Shown: positions 1-7,142 of the stretch, piece after piece
How the letters are laid out: each line of letters begins with the position of its first letter
Position numbering within the stretch: the first letter of the stretch is position 1
NCBI GenBank assembly: GCA_963621145.1
Contig: CAVFDI010000025.1
Coordinates: 1-24,410, forward strand
Source: W0P28-013 sp963621145
GTDB lineage: Bacteria > Bacteroidota > Bacteroidia > Bacteroidales > Paludibacteraceae
DNA: 24,410 bases
Direction: 5' to 3'
The notes under the pieces: model-generated
The model's database searches: none
Seen by the model: the letters and a program-made list of their open reading frames with translations, nothing else
What the model was told of the DNA's origin: nothing
Program-made: the position numbers and the translations under genes

Positions 1-42
1 GTGTTTATGCGTGTTTTCAGCAATTTCACCACGCAAAATGAC

Positions 43-558
43 CTATAGGTCTAAATTTTTCCCATAGAAGCAATTTTCTCCGTAATAATATTGGGGTGAA
101 CAGCGTTTTAAACGAGTTGAAAACGACGTTCCATCGCTGCTGGTGTGACCGACATACCCTGTTCGTCCCATATCGTTGGCGTGATATTCGGCCAATGAAG
201 TGCAGCATTTGTTTGGCACGAGCATCGAAAGATTTTTTATCGATGGCAGTGTGCTGTAGAGCGACGAAACATAGTAGTTCGAAGGGTCGTTGGCTCTATA
301 TTGCAGCAAAAATGTGTTGGCAAAAAGTGCACCATCGAGCCGCGCAAGATTGGTCAGAAAAATCACGTCTTTCTCTTCTTCTGTCAGATAATCGACATTC
401 TGGGCTGTGTTGGCTTTGGCAATCTGTTGCGCCGACCAACCTAGAGTGGCGGCTTCGTCAGTTGCCGTCCCAGCCCACAATGGTTGCATGGTGGCGAAAA
501 TCAGCAAAAGTGCAGAAAAATGCGCAAAAATTCGGTTTAAATCATCGCTTGAAATCAA
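43..558 (-). CDS. CAP/SCP-domain secreted protein, truncated by an in-frame TAG near the window edge
   Basis: 171 codons. Residues about 14-29 form a hydrophobic stretch (FSALLLIFATMQPLWA) that looks like a signal peptide, with likely cleavage after LWA. The rest resembles the CAP (SCP/PR-1) superfamily: an N-terminal helix NLARLDGALFAN, the central AEYHANDMGRTGYVGH with the family histidine and acidic residue, then YYYGEN. CAP proteins normally run another 40-60 residues with a GHR-type motif; here TAG (43-45) stops the frame 12 residues after the start of GEN. No other frame of bases 1-42 restores the motif. The only start that keeps the signal peptide is TTG at 558, overlapping the korB stop as TTGA, so translational coupling is possible. 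CAP proteins are extracellular with varied roles; no function can be given. It may be a pseudogene, an edge sequence error or a short variant. Confidence 0.6.
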   Translation of the reverse strand: MISSDDLNRIFAHFSALLLIFATMQPLWAGTATDEAATLGWSAQQIAKANTAQNVDYLTEEEKDVIFLTNLARLDGALFANTFLLQYRANDPSNYYVSSLYSTLPSIKNLSMLVPNKCCTSLAEYHANDMGRTGYVGHTSSDGTSFSTRLKRCSPQYYYGENCFYGKNLDL

Positions 559-1550
559 ATTTCAATCTTTTCGAAGGTGTCAACCAGTTGGTCGAAGGTT
601 TTGACAGACGATTTTTGGCGAATTTCGTTCAGTTGATTGGTTACGGCTTCGTCGTAGGTTTCGCACGGCACTGCGCGAATCACGCCAAGCGCCACGGGCA
701 TTTCGGGACCGCGCATCATCGCCAATTTCTGATGAATAGTGCTATCTTGCGTGGTGGCGTCGTGCACCAGAATGTCGTTTTCTGTAACGCCATTTTCGCC
801 AATGGTAACCACTTTTAGGTCGAAACCATCGAGAACCAAGCCTTTGTCGCGATTTTTGCCGAAAATCATCGGTTTGCCATGTTCCAAAACTATGGTGCGG
901 TCGGCGCGATCCTCTTTCGATGCAATCCAGCTGTGTGCACCGTTGTTGAAAATGACGCAGTTCACCAAACATTCTACCACCGAAGTACCGTGATGTTGTG
1001 CCGCAGCTACAAACGTTTTGCGCGATGTTTCGAGGTCGACATCGAGTGTGCGAGCAAAGAATGTGCCGCCTGCGCCAAACAGCAGTTCTGCAGGTTCGAA
1101 CGGACGCTCAACCGTGCCAAAAGGCGACGATTTGCTCACAAATCCTTTGGGCGAAGTGGGCGAGTACTGACCTTTTGTCAGGCCGTAGATGCGGTTGTTG
1201 AACAGCACCACATTGATGTCGACATTGCGGCGCACGCTGTGAATGAAGTGGTTGCCGCCAATTGCGAGACAGTCGCCGTCGCCCGTCATTTGCCAAACCG
1301 AAAGGGCAGGGTTCGCCACTTTCACGCCAGTTGCCACCGCAGCGCCACGCCCGTGAATGGTGTGAAAACCGTAGGCACTCAGGTAGTAAGGCATGCGCGA
1401 CGAGCAGCCAATGCCCGAAATCACCGCCATCTGATGTGGTGGAATGCCAATCTCGGCCATGGCTTTTTGCAACGAATTGATGATGGCGTGGTCGCCGCAA
1501 CCAGGGCACCAACGCACATATTGATCGCTTTTATAATCTTGTGGAGTCAT
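555..1550 (-). CDS. korB: 2-oxoacid (probably 2-oxoglutarate):ferredoxin oxidoreductase, beta subunit
   Basis: 331 aa, about the usual length for KorB-type beta subunits. It binds thiamine diphosphate and, with KorA, carries out reversible CoA-dependent oxidative decarboxylation of a 2-oxoacid with ferredoxin as electron carrier, in the cytoplasm. Seen in the sequence: the N-terminal cysteine motif WCPGCGDHA (about residues 14-22), SGIGCSSRMPYY with the third cysteine, HGRGAAVATG, and the ThDP/Mg motif GDGD followed by NNRIYGLTKGQYSPTS. CPGCG and GLTKGQ(Y/T)SPT are typical of 2-oxoglutarate-type enzymes, but substrate is inferred. It lies downstream of korA in the same direction across a 204-bp repeat-filled spacer and overlaps the CAP ORF at its stop. 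No separate ferredoxin or delta-subunit gene is adjacent. Confidence 0.93.
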   Translation of the reverse strand: MTPQDYKSDQYVRWCPGCGDHAIINSLQKAMAEIGIPPHQMAVISGIGCSSRMPYYLSAYGFHTIHGRGAAVATGVKVANPALSVWQMTGDGDCLAIGGNHFIHSVRRNVDINVVLFNNRIYGLTKGQYSPTSPKGFVSKSSPFGTVERPFEPAELLFGAGGTFFARTLDVDLETSRKTFVAAAQHHGTSVVECLVNCVIFNNGAHSWIASKEDRADRTIVLEHGKPMIFGKNRDKGLVLDGFDLKVVTIGENGVTENDILVHDATTQDSTIHQKLAMMRGPEMPVALGVIRAVPCETYDEAVTNQLNEIRQKSSVKTFDQLVDTFEKIEI

Positions 1551-1754
1551 ATCAGAATTTCAGATTTCAAATTGCGCTTCGCGCGGTTTCATGTTTCAAA
1601 TTTCAGAGTTTCAAATTGTAGGGAAGCACCGAGTGCGTCCTTTTTTGTTAAAGCATTGAATTGTTGAACTGGTCGGATGTGGCGTGCTGCGCCCCTACTT
1701 TCAACTTTTCACTTTATACACTTTTTTGCTTTCTTGCTACTTGCTACTTGCTAC
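1551..1754. repeat. Repeat-filled korA-korB spacer (heptads plus three palindromes)
   Basis: The 204-base spacer contains little except repeats. On the plus strand it holds TTTCAGA/TTTCAAA heptads near the korB start, a GC-rich hairpin at 1569-1589 (AAATTGCGC, TTC, GCGCGGTTT), a GTAGGGA-type palindrome at 1618-1640 followed by six T residues, an ATTGAATTGTTGAACTG stretch of a family seen again near 17700, a second GTAGGGG-type palindrome in the opposite orientation at 1679-1698, and three perfect TTGCTAC heptads near 1737-1757. The first GTAGGGA hairpin plus T run could act as a plus-strand terminator. I see no clear promoter for korB here, so korA-korB read-through is likely. Confidence 0.75.
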
Positions 1755-3587
1755 TCATATCTTGTTACTAACAAAGTCCACAATCTCGTTCACTTGGAAC
1801 GGCTGACCTTCTATTTTATTCAGTTTCACGATGTTCAGTCCGTCGATTTTCGAGCGCAGATAGGCGGCAAAATGACCGCTGTTCAGTTCGCAAACAACGA
1901 TTTTTTTGTATCGATGCAGCACTTCGGCGGTGTTTTTTGGCAGCGGATTGATGTAGTTGAAATGTGCTAATGCAGTGCGTAATCCTTTGGCGTTCAGTTC
2001 GTTAGCGGCGCAGAGCAGATGTCCGTGCGTGCTTCCCCAGCCAACCAAAAGTGTATCGGCGTTGGCATCGCCTTCAACCTTGAGCAGAGGCAGCGTGTCG
2101 GCAATTTTCTCGATTTTTGCGGCGCGCACGGCAACCATTTTGCCATGATTTTTGCTGTCGGTCGATATGTTGGCGCGGTCGAAATCCTTTTCCAATCCGC
2201 CATTGCGATGTTCAAATCCCTCCATGCCAGGGAATGCCCAGTAGCGCACATCGTTGTGCGGATCGCGCGTGGTGGCACGGAAGTTTTCGCGCTGCGCCTT
2301 GGTGGCGATGTGTGGGTGAATTTCTGGCAAATCGGCAAGTTTGGGCAGTCGCCATAGTGCAGAGCCGTTGCCAATGTAGGCATCGGACAGAAGAATGACG
2401 GGTGTCATGTGTTCTAGCGCAATTTTTGCGGCCATAAAGGCATAGTGGAAAGCGTCGTCGGAACTGCTAGCGGCAATCACACACACGGGACTTTCGCCAT
2501 TTCGTCCGTAGAGTGCCTGTAGCAGGTCGGTCTGCTCGGTTTTTGTGGGCAATCCAGTCGATGGACCGCCGCGCTGAACATCGATGACAACCACGGGCAG
2601 TTCGCTCATCACGCCCAGTCCGATGGCTTCCGATTTCAGGGCAAGCCCAGGTCCCGAAGTGCTTGTAACAGCCAAATCGCCAGCAAAAGCCGCTCCCAGA
2701 GCCGTGCAGATGCCCGAAATCTCGTCCTCGCACTGAATGGCTTTCACGCCCATGTCTTTGCGAGAGGCCAATTCGTGCAGAATGTCGGTGGCAGGCGTTA
2801 TCGGGTAACTCCCAAGGAAAAGCTCGCGCCCCGAGCGTTGAGCGGCGGCTATCAGGCCGAGCGCAGTGGCTTTGTTTCCGCTGATGATGGTGTAAGTTCC
2901 ATGCGGCAATTGGTCCGATTTGCCAATGGTGAAGGTAGATATATTAAGGTGTAGATTGTGTCCGTAGTTGAAACCGTCGGTAACGGCTTTGATGTTGGCG
3001 CGCAGCAGATCAGGTTTTTTTGTAAATTTCTTTTCGAGAAAATGAACAGCTTGTTCTAGCGGACGATTGAAAAGCCAGCAGATGAGACCGAGCGCAAACA
3101 TGTTTTTGCAGCGCAGCACCGATTTGTTGTCCATGCCGAAATCTTTCAGACTTTCGCGCGTGAGTTGCTCGAGCGCTACTGGCACAAGTTGCACCGATTC
3201 CGATAGTTTCAGTTCGGTGAAAGGATTGTCGGTGGCAAAACCTGCCTTCTCCAAATCTTTTGCAGTGAAAGCATCGGTGTCGAACAGCAGCACACCGAGT
3301 GGTTTCAGCACGCGAGCGTTCACTTTCAGCGCGGCTGGATTCATCGCCACAAGCACATCGGCTTGGTCGCCTGGTGTATGCACGCCTGTGCCAACATGCA
3401 CCTGAAAACCCGAAACGCCGCCCACAGTGCCTTGTGGAGCGCGAATTTCGGCAGGGTAGTCGGGAAAAGTCGCTATTTCGTTGCCAAGAATGGCCGAAAG
3501 ATTCGAGAAAAGCGTTCCCGTAAGTTGCATTCCGTCGCCCGAATCGCCACAAAAGCGAATAACGACATCATTCAATGCTGTGTTCAT
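1755..3587 (-). CDS. korA: 2-oxoacid (probably 2-oxoglutarate):ferredoxin oxidoreductase, fused gamma-alpha subunit
   Basis: 610 aa, the length expected for the fused gamma-alpha form common in Bacteroidota. The gamma domain (about residues 1-190) begins with GDSGDGMQLTGTLFSN and contains FPDYPAEIRAPQGTVGGVSGFQV. The alpha domain follows from about residue 230: GNKATALGLIAAA, the substrate-site motif SYPITPATDILHELA, EDEISGICTALGAAFAG, TSTSGPGLALKSEAIGLG and DVQRGGPSTGLPTKTEQ; the C-terminal domain has LLVGWGSTHG. With KorB it forms the catalytic unit linking acyl-CoA and 2-oxoacid via ferredoxin, a route anaerobes use for 2-oxoglutarate oxidation or reductive carboxylation. The ATG at 3587 is preceded by TTTGAAATCTGAAAT-type heptads on the same strand rather than a clear ribosome site. 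Exact substrate is inferred. Confidence 0.93.
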   Translation of the reverse strand: MNTALNDVVIRFCGDSGDGMQLTGTLFSNLSAILGNEIATFPDYPAEIRAPQGTVGGVSGFQVHVGTGVHTPGDQADVLVAMNPAALKVNARVLKPLGVLLFDTDAFTAKDLEKAGFATDNPFTELKLSESVQLVPVALEQLTRESLKDFGMDNKSVLRCKNMFALGLICWLFNRPLEQAVHFLEKKFTKKPDLLRANIKAVTDGFNYGHNLHLNISTFTIGKSDQLPHGTYTIISGNKATALGLIAAAQRSGRELFLGSYPITPATDILHELASRKDMGVKAIQCEDEISGICTALGAAFAGDLAVTSTSGPGLALKSEAIGLGVMSELPVVVIDVQRGGPSTGLPTKTEQTDLLQALYGRNGESPVCVIAASSSDDAFHYAFMAAKIALEHMTPVILLSDAYIGNGSALWRLPKLADLPEIHPHIATKAQRENFRATTRDPHNDVRYWAFPGMEGFEHRNGGLEKDFDRANISTDSKNHGKMVAVRAAKIEKIADTLPLLKVEGDANADTLLVGWGSTHGHLLCAANELNAKGLRTALAHFNYINPLPKNTAEVLHRYKKIVVCELNSGHFAAYLRSKIDGLNIVKLNKIEGQPFQVNEIVDFVSNKI

Positions 3588-3592
3588 TTTAT

Positions 3593-3642
3593 AAATTTCA
3601 GATTTTACTGATTTCAGATTTCAAATTTCAGATTTCAAATTC
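3593..3642. repeat. Heptad array in the korA leader
   Basis: Plus-strand reading is ATTTCAG, ATTTCAA, ATTTCAG, ATTTCAA with 7-base periodicity, plus a degenerate copy nearer the korA start. In the korA direction this reads TTGAAAT/CTGAAAT and lies directly upstream of the start codon. Related arrays sit just before ettA, korB, aspC and yicC. Confidence 0.7.
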
Positions 3643-3718
3643 CTAGTTATTGCAAGCAAAAACACCACTAAAAAAATAATTAAACAATTGGAAATTAGAT
3701 AATTGGATAATTAAAAAG

Positions 3719-3760
3719 TCTTTTGTCTTTACTCTTTTGTCTTTACTCTTTTGTCTTTAC
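3719..3760. repeat. Three perfect 14-bp tandem repeats between ettA and korA
   Basis: TCTTTTGTCTTTAC is repeated three times without mismatch at 3719-3732, 3733-3746 and 3747-3760. Each 14-mer is two related heptads (reverse strand GTAAAGA and CAAAAGA). The array starts 15 bases past the ettA stop. It is followed upstream by an AATTGGATAATT-type degenerate stretch at 3686-3715. Confidence 0.9.
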
Positions 3761-3775
3761 CCCTTATTCTTGCTA

Positions 3776-5449
3776 CTAATTATCAATCAGTTTTTTGTAG
3801 CGAATTCGTTTGGGTTCTTCGTTGCCGAGGCGCATGCGTTTGTTCTCTTCGTATTCGCTGTACGAACCTTCGAAAAAGAAGACTTGCGAATCGCCTTCGA
3901 ATGCGAGAATGTGCGTGCAGATGCGGTCGAGAAACCAGCGGTCGTGGCTGATGACTACGGCGCAACCAGCAAAATTGTTCAAACCCTCTTCCAGCGCACG
4001 CAGTGTGTTCACATCGATGTCGTTCGTTGGCTCGTCGAGCAGCAGCACATTGGCTTCCGATTTCAGCGTGAGTGCTAGGTGCAGACGATTGCGTTCGCCG
4101 CCCGACAGCACGCCGCAGAGTTTTTCTTGATCGGCACCCGTAAAGTTGAATCGGCTCAGATAGGCGCGTGCGTTCACATCGCGACCGCCCACACGAATAA
4201 ATTCCGTGCCGCCGCTCACCACTTGGTAGATGGTCTTTTCGGGATCGATGGCGGTGTGCATTTGGTCTACATAGCCAATTTTCACCGTTTCGCCAACTTC
4301 GAAAGTACCACTGTCGGCCTTTTCGTTGCCCATTATCATGCGGAAAAGTGTGGTTTTGCCAGCACCATTCGGCCCAATCACGCCCACAATGCCATTTGGC
4401 GGTAGTGTAAAATTCAGATGTTCGAACAGTAGGCGATCGCCAAAGGCTTTGCTTACCTCGACGGCATTTATCACTTTGTTGCCCAGGCGCGGACCGTTTG
4501 GAATGAATATCTCGAGTTTCTCTTCGCGCTCTTTCTGATCTTCGTTCAGCAGAGCATCGTAGGCGTTTAGTCGGGCTTTGCCTTTGGCGTGGCGTGCCGA
4601 CGGCGCCATGCGTACCCATTCCAACTCGCGCTCTAGCGTTTTGCGACGCTTGCTGGCTTGTTTCTCTTCTTGCTCCATGCGTTTGGTCTTCTGCTCGAGC
4701 CAACCGCTGTAGTTGCCTTTCCACGGAATGCCTTCGCCACGGTCGAGTTCGAGAATCCAGCCTGCTACATGGTCGAGAAAATAGCGGTCGTGCGTGACGC
4801 AAATCACCGTGCCTTTGTATTGTTGCAGATGTTGTTCCAGCCAGTCGATGCTTTCGGCGTCGAGGTGGTTGGTTGGTTCGTCGAGCAGCAGCACATCGGG
4901 TTCGCGCAGCAGCAGTCGGCAGAGTGCCACGCGGCGGCGTTCACCTCCCGAAAGGTTGCGCATCACGGCATTTTCGTCGGGACAGCGCAGCGCATCCATG
5001 GCACGCTCCAGTTTTGTGTCGATGTTCCACGCGTCGTGCTGGTCAAGTTTGTCCTGAACCTCGGCTTGGCGCGCCAACAGTTTGTCGAAATCGGCATCAG
5101 GCTCGGCAAAAGCGGCATTTATCTCTTCAAATTCGCGGAGCAGCGCCATCACTTCCGAAACGCCCTCTTGCACAACCTCTTTTACCGTTTTGTCCTCGTC
5201 GAATTTCGGATCTTGTTCCAGATAACCTACGCTGTAGCCAGGGGCAAAAACTACTTCGCCCTCGTATGCCTTGTCGATGCCAGCGATGATTTTCATCAAG
5301 GTCGATTTGCCAGCGCCGTTCAAGCCGATGATGCCAATTTTTGCACCATAAAAGAACGAAAGGTAGATGTTTTTCAGAATTTTTCGTTGTGGCGGAATGG
5401 TTTTGCTCACATTCACCATCGAAAAGATTACTTTTTTGTCGTCAGCCAT
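3776..5449 (-). CDS. ettA: Energy-dependent translational throttle protein EttA (ABC-F ATPase)
   Basis: 557 aa, nearly the length of E. coli EttA (555). Two ABC ATPase domains lie in tandem without membrane segments. Domain 1 has Walker A GLNGAGKST (residues 42-50), an EttA-type arm insertion before the signature LSGGERRRVAL, and Walker B LLLDEPTNHLDAES. The interdomain linker is a basic coiled coil with LEREL-EWVRMAPSARHAKGKARL, closely matching the ribosome-contacting PtIM of EttA. Domain 2 has GPNGAGKTT, LSGGERNRLHLAL and LLLDEPTNDIDVNT. EttA binds the ribosomal E site and gates the first elongation step according to ADP/ATP; that role is known for E. coli and inferred here. The gene heads the minus-strand block and has its own Bacteroidota promoter. 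The arm and PtIM favour EttA over Uup or resistance ABC-F proteins. Confidence 0.94.
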   Translation of the reverse strand: MADDKKVIFSMVNVSKTIPPQRKILKNIYLSFFYGAKIGIIGLNGAGKSTLMKIIAGIDKAYEGEVVFAPGYSVGYLEQDPKFDEDKTVKEVVQEGVSEVMALLREFEEINAAFAEPDADFDKLLARQAEVQDKLDQHDAWNIDTKLERAMDALRCPDENAVMRNLSGGERRRVALCRLLLREPDVLLLDEPTNHLDAESIDWLEQHLQQYKGTVICVTHDRYFLDHVAGWILELDRGEGIPWKGNYSGWLEQKTKRMEQEEKQASKRRKTLERELEWVRMAPSARHAKGKARLNAYDALLNEDQKEREEKLEIFIPNGPRLGNKVINAVEVSKAFGDRLLFEHLNFTLPPNGIVGVIGPNGAGKTTLFRMIMGNEKADSGTFEVGETVKIGYVDQMHTAIDPEKTIYQVVSGGTEFIRVGGRDVNARAYLSRFNFTGADQEKLCGVLSGGERNRLHLALTLKSEANVLLLDEPTNDIDVNTLRALEEGLNNFAGCAVVISHDRWFLDRICTHILAFEGDSQVFFFEGSYSEYEENKRMRLGNEEPKRIRYKKLIDN

Positions 5450-5452
5450 AAA

Positions 5453-5477
5453 AGATTTCAGATTTCAGATTTCTAAT
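5453..5477. repeat. Heptad array immediately upstream of the ettA start
   Basis: Plus strand AGATTTC is repeated three times (AGATTTCAGATTTCAGATTTC), which in the ettA direction is GAAATCT repeated up to a few bases before the ATG. There is no Shine-Dalgarno-like sequence, so this array occupies the ribosome-binding region. Confidence 0.8.
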
Positions 5478-5492
5478 TGAAAAAATAGAGTG

Positions 5493-5524
5493 CAAAAGTA
5501 CGCATTTGGCGCGATAATGGCAAA
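5493..5524 (-). promoter_or_regulatory. Bacteroidota promoter for ettA
   Basis: On the minus strand TTTG (5521-5524) is followed after exactly 20 bases by TACTTTTG (5493-5500), matching the Bacteroidota -33/-7 consensus. The inferred transcription start gives a leader of about 40 nt, mostly the heptad array. Confidence 0.75.
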
Positions 5525-5559
5525 TTTTTAGCAAAAAATGTTTTTCGAGAAAAAATTAC

Positions 5560-5567
5560 TACCTTTG
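5560..5567 (+). promoter_or_regulatory. Candidate -7 element for the FISUMP lipoprotein
   Basis: TACCTTTG matches TAnnTTTG and lies 35 bases before the ATG. There is no TTTG at the expected -33 spacing, only a T-rich stretch, so the promoter is probable but weakly supported. It is divergent from the ettA promoter. Confidence 0.5.
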
Positions 5568-5601
5568 TCGAGTTGATTTCACCCGAAAATCACCAAAAAA
5601 T

Positions 5602-6285
5602 ATGAAGAAAACACTACTTTTTTTGCTGCCAATGGCTTTGCTACTTGCTTCGTGCGAAAAAGAGGAGGAGGATTATTCCATTCCAATCGATGGCGATGGC
5701 AATGTCTACAGTACCTTGCAGATTGGCGCAAATACTTGGATGGGACCGCTCTACACCACATCTTTCAACAATGGTTCGCCCATTGCGCACGACCGCACTT
5801 GGAGCAGTGCTGGCAATGAGGCGGTCTATTGCTGCTACAACAACAATCCCGATTCCGTCGAGATCTACGGGCGGCTTTACAATTGGTTCGCAGCCTCGTC
5901 GAAAAACATTGCACCAAAAGGTTGGCATGTTGCCACCGAGGCCGAGTGGAGCAGTCTTGCCGAGCAATTTGGCGGTTGGGGTGAGGCTGCCATTGCACTG
6001 AAAGCAACCACTCGTTGGGAATATTTCTCGGACGATGTCTATGCCACCAACGAGAGCGGACTTGGCTTGCTGCCCAGCGGTTGCCGCGAAAATTACCGCG
6101 ACAGTGTGACGCATGTTGCCGAGTTTCACGATTTCGGAATTAAGGGACATTGGTGGACATCAACTGCCGATATGATGGGTAATAGCGGCAAAATGATGAC
6201 GCTTTCGCATAGTAGCAATGAACTTTGGGGACACAGTTGTTCACCCGATTTCGGTGCTGCCATTTTTTGCGTAAAAAATCGATGA
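5602..6285 (+). CDS. FISUMP-domain (Fibrobacter succinogenes major paralogous domain) lipoprotein
   Basis: 227 aa. MKKTLLFLLPMALLLASC is a lipoprotein signal peptide; the lipobox LLASC places the modified cysteine at residue 18, and an acidic stretch EKEEED follows, a pattern associated with surface export of lipoproteins in Bacteroidota. The rest matches the FISUMP domain: VYSTLQIGANTWMG, YGRLYNWFAASSKNIAPKGWHVATEAEW, SGLGLLPSGCREN, GHWWTSTAD and a closing FCVKNR in place of the usual (S)VRCVK-type ending. FISUMP proteins are abundant in Fibrobacter and Bacteroidota and are envelope or surface proteins of unknown biochemical role. It is a single gene after the divergent promoter region, with a TGCAC-GAAA-GTGCA hairpin at 6288-6301 just after the stop that lacks a T run. 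Confidence 0.85.
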   Translation: MKKTLLFLLPMALLLASCEKEEEDYSIPIDGDGNVYSTLQIGANTWMGPLYTTSFNNGSPIAHDRTWSSAGNEAVYCCYNNNPDSVEIYGRLYNWFAASSKNIAPKGWHVATEAEWSSLAEQFGGWGEAAIALKATTRWEYFSDDVYATNESGLGLLPSGCRENYRDSVTHVAEFHDFGIKGHWWTSTADMMGNSGKMMTLSHSSNELWGHSCSPDFGAAIFCVKNR

Positions 6286-6445
6286 TTTGCACGAAAGTGC
6301 AGAAAATTGTGGTTTTGAGGAACTTGAAACATGAAACTTGCAACCTTAAACTAGCCAATTTTTCTTCGATTTTTGTATGCTGAATAGCGGTAAAATGCCT
6401 AAAATTCGCCATTTGCGCGATTGTTTGTAATTTTTTGTCGAAAAA

Positions 6446-6477
6446 TTTGGTGCAATGAAAAAAATACACTACTTTTG
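6446..6477 (+). promoter_or_regulatory. Bacteroidota promoter for the tRNA-Lys array
   Basis: TTTG at 6446-6449, a 20-base spacer and TACTTTTG at 6470-6477 followed by CA. The predicted start is about 35 bases before the first tRNA. No similar promoter occurs in the 30-bp inter-tRNA spacers, so the three tRNAs are likely one transcript ending at the terminator near 6836. Confidence 0.8.
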
Positions 6478-6516
6478 CACCGCTTTTCGGGGGAGTGCCT
6501 CCGAGGTTGGATTTAT

Positions 6517-6592
6517 GATTTGCTAGCTCAGTTGGTAGAGCATCACACTTTTAATGTGGGGGTCCTGGGTTCGAGCCCCAGGCAGATCACCA
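6517..6592 (+). tRNA. tRNA-Lys(TTT), copy 1
   Basis: 76 nt including an encoded CCA. Acceptor stem GATTTGC pairs with GCAGATC (one G-U). The D arm is GCTCAGTTGGTAGAGC, the anticodon loop is CTTTTAA with anticodon TTT, and the T arm carries GGGTTCGAGCCCC. It is identical to the next two copies. Confidence 0.97.
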
Positions 6593-6622
6593 AAGGCTTT
6601 TTCATAACGTTTTAAATATCCC

Positions 6623-6698
6623 GATTTGCTAGCTCAGTTGGTAGAGCATCACACTTTTAATGTGGGGGTCCTGGGTTCGAGCCCCAGGCAGATCACCA
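6623..6698 (+). tRNA. tRNA-Lys(TTT), copy 2
   Basis: Identical in sequence to copy 1, with anticodon TTT and encoded CCA. The 30-bp spacers on either side are also identical to each other. Confidence 0.97.
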
Positions 6699-6728
6699 AA
6701 GGCTTTTTCATAACGTTTTAAATATCCC

Positions 6729-6804
6729 GATTTGCTAGCTCAGTTGGTAGAGCATCACACTTTTAATGTGGGGGTCCTGGGTTCGAGCCCCAGGCAGATC
6801 ACCA
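6729..6804 (+). tRNA. tRNA-Lys(TTT), copy 3
   Basis: Identical to copies 1 and 2, with encoded CCA. It is followed directly by the terminator hairpin instead of another 30-bp spacer. Confidence 0.97.
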
Positions 6805-6841
6805 AAAAAGGTTTGTCGTGAGACAAGCCTTTTTTGTTTTT
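6805..6841 (+). terminator. Intrinsic terminator of the tRNA-Lys array
   Basis: AAGGTTTGTC, loop GTGA, GACAAGCCTT followed by a long T run. The stem is 10 bp with one G-U, and flanking A and T runs extend the pairing. It begins right after the CCA of the third tRNA. Confidence 0.9.
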
Positions 6842-7121
6842 GGGTAGGTTCTGAAAATTATCTTTGCAGGAATTTTTGAATTATAATCGAGCAGATTTGA
6901 ATAAAATAGGCTGCATCTCAGCAATTAAAGTGAACTTTATTGTATTCGACTTGCACTATTTTTGTAAGAGTTTTTGAAGACGCAAGGTGGCTTGTAACTG
7001 AAAAAACTCGAAAAAGATGCCGATTAGAAACAAAAATTCGCAAAGAGCGACAAAAATCGCAGAAACTTTTTTGAACCGACCAAAGAAAACAATAAAAGCG
7101 TAGAATTTTTAGAACCTACCC
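6842..7121 (+). mobile_element. MITE-like non-coding element with 18-bp terminal inverted repeats, copy 1
   Basis: 280 bp bounded by GGGTAGGTTCTGAAAATT on the left (6842-6859) and its inverse AATTTTTAGAACCTACCC on the right (7104-7121), 17 of 18 matching. A second copy lies in opposite orientation at 24203-24410, with high identity over both flanks but lacking roughly 65 bp of the middle. No transposase or convincing coding frame lies inside, so it looks like a non-autonomous element. A possible short duplication (TTTG on each side) is too low in complexity to trust. A TATCTTTG -7-like box at 6859-6866 points into the element. It lies between the tRNA-Lys terminator and the hicB stop; the 338 bases 6805-7142 contain only it and the terminator. 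Confidence 0.75.
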
Positions 7122-7142
7122 TTTGTAATATGAGCGATTCAA

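Larger units (their letters stand above)
6517..6804 (+). repeat. Perfect 106-bp tandem repeat carrying three tRNA-Lys genes
   Basis: The tRNA starts are at 6517, 6623 and 6729, exactly 106 bases apart. Both the 76-nt tRNA and the 30-nt spacer (AAGGCTTTTTCATAACG...) are identical between units. The spacer is AT-rich, with a T5 run but no hairpin of its own. Confidence 0.95.

Noticed and set aside
6288..6301. TGCAC-GAAA-GTGCA hairpin as terminator of the FISUMP gene
   Set aside because: The stem is only 5 bp and no T run follows, so it is not a convincing intrinsic terminator.
6421..6615. 64-codon ORF across the first tRNA-Lys
   Set aside because: It is the tRNA promoter and tRNA read as protein.
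6517..6804. CRISPR-like or phage-type direct repeat array
   Set aside because: The repeat unit is a complete tRNA-Lys gene plus a constant 30-bp spacer; spacers do not vary.
7017..7103. 28-codon basic ORF (MPIRNKNSQR...) inside MITE copy 1, with an open equivalent in copy 2
   Set aside because: The frame is open in both copies, but most differences between them change the amino acid and fall mainly at codon positions 1 and 2, so there is no sign of protein selection.
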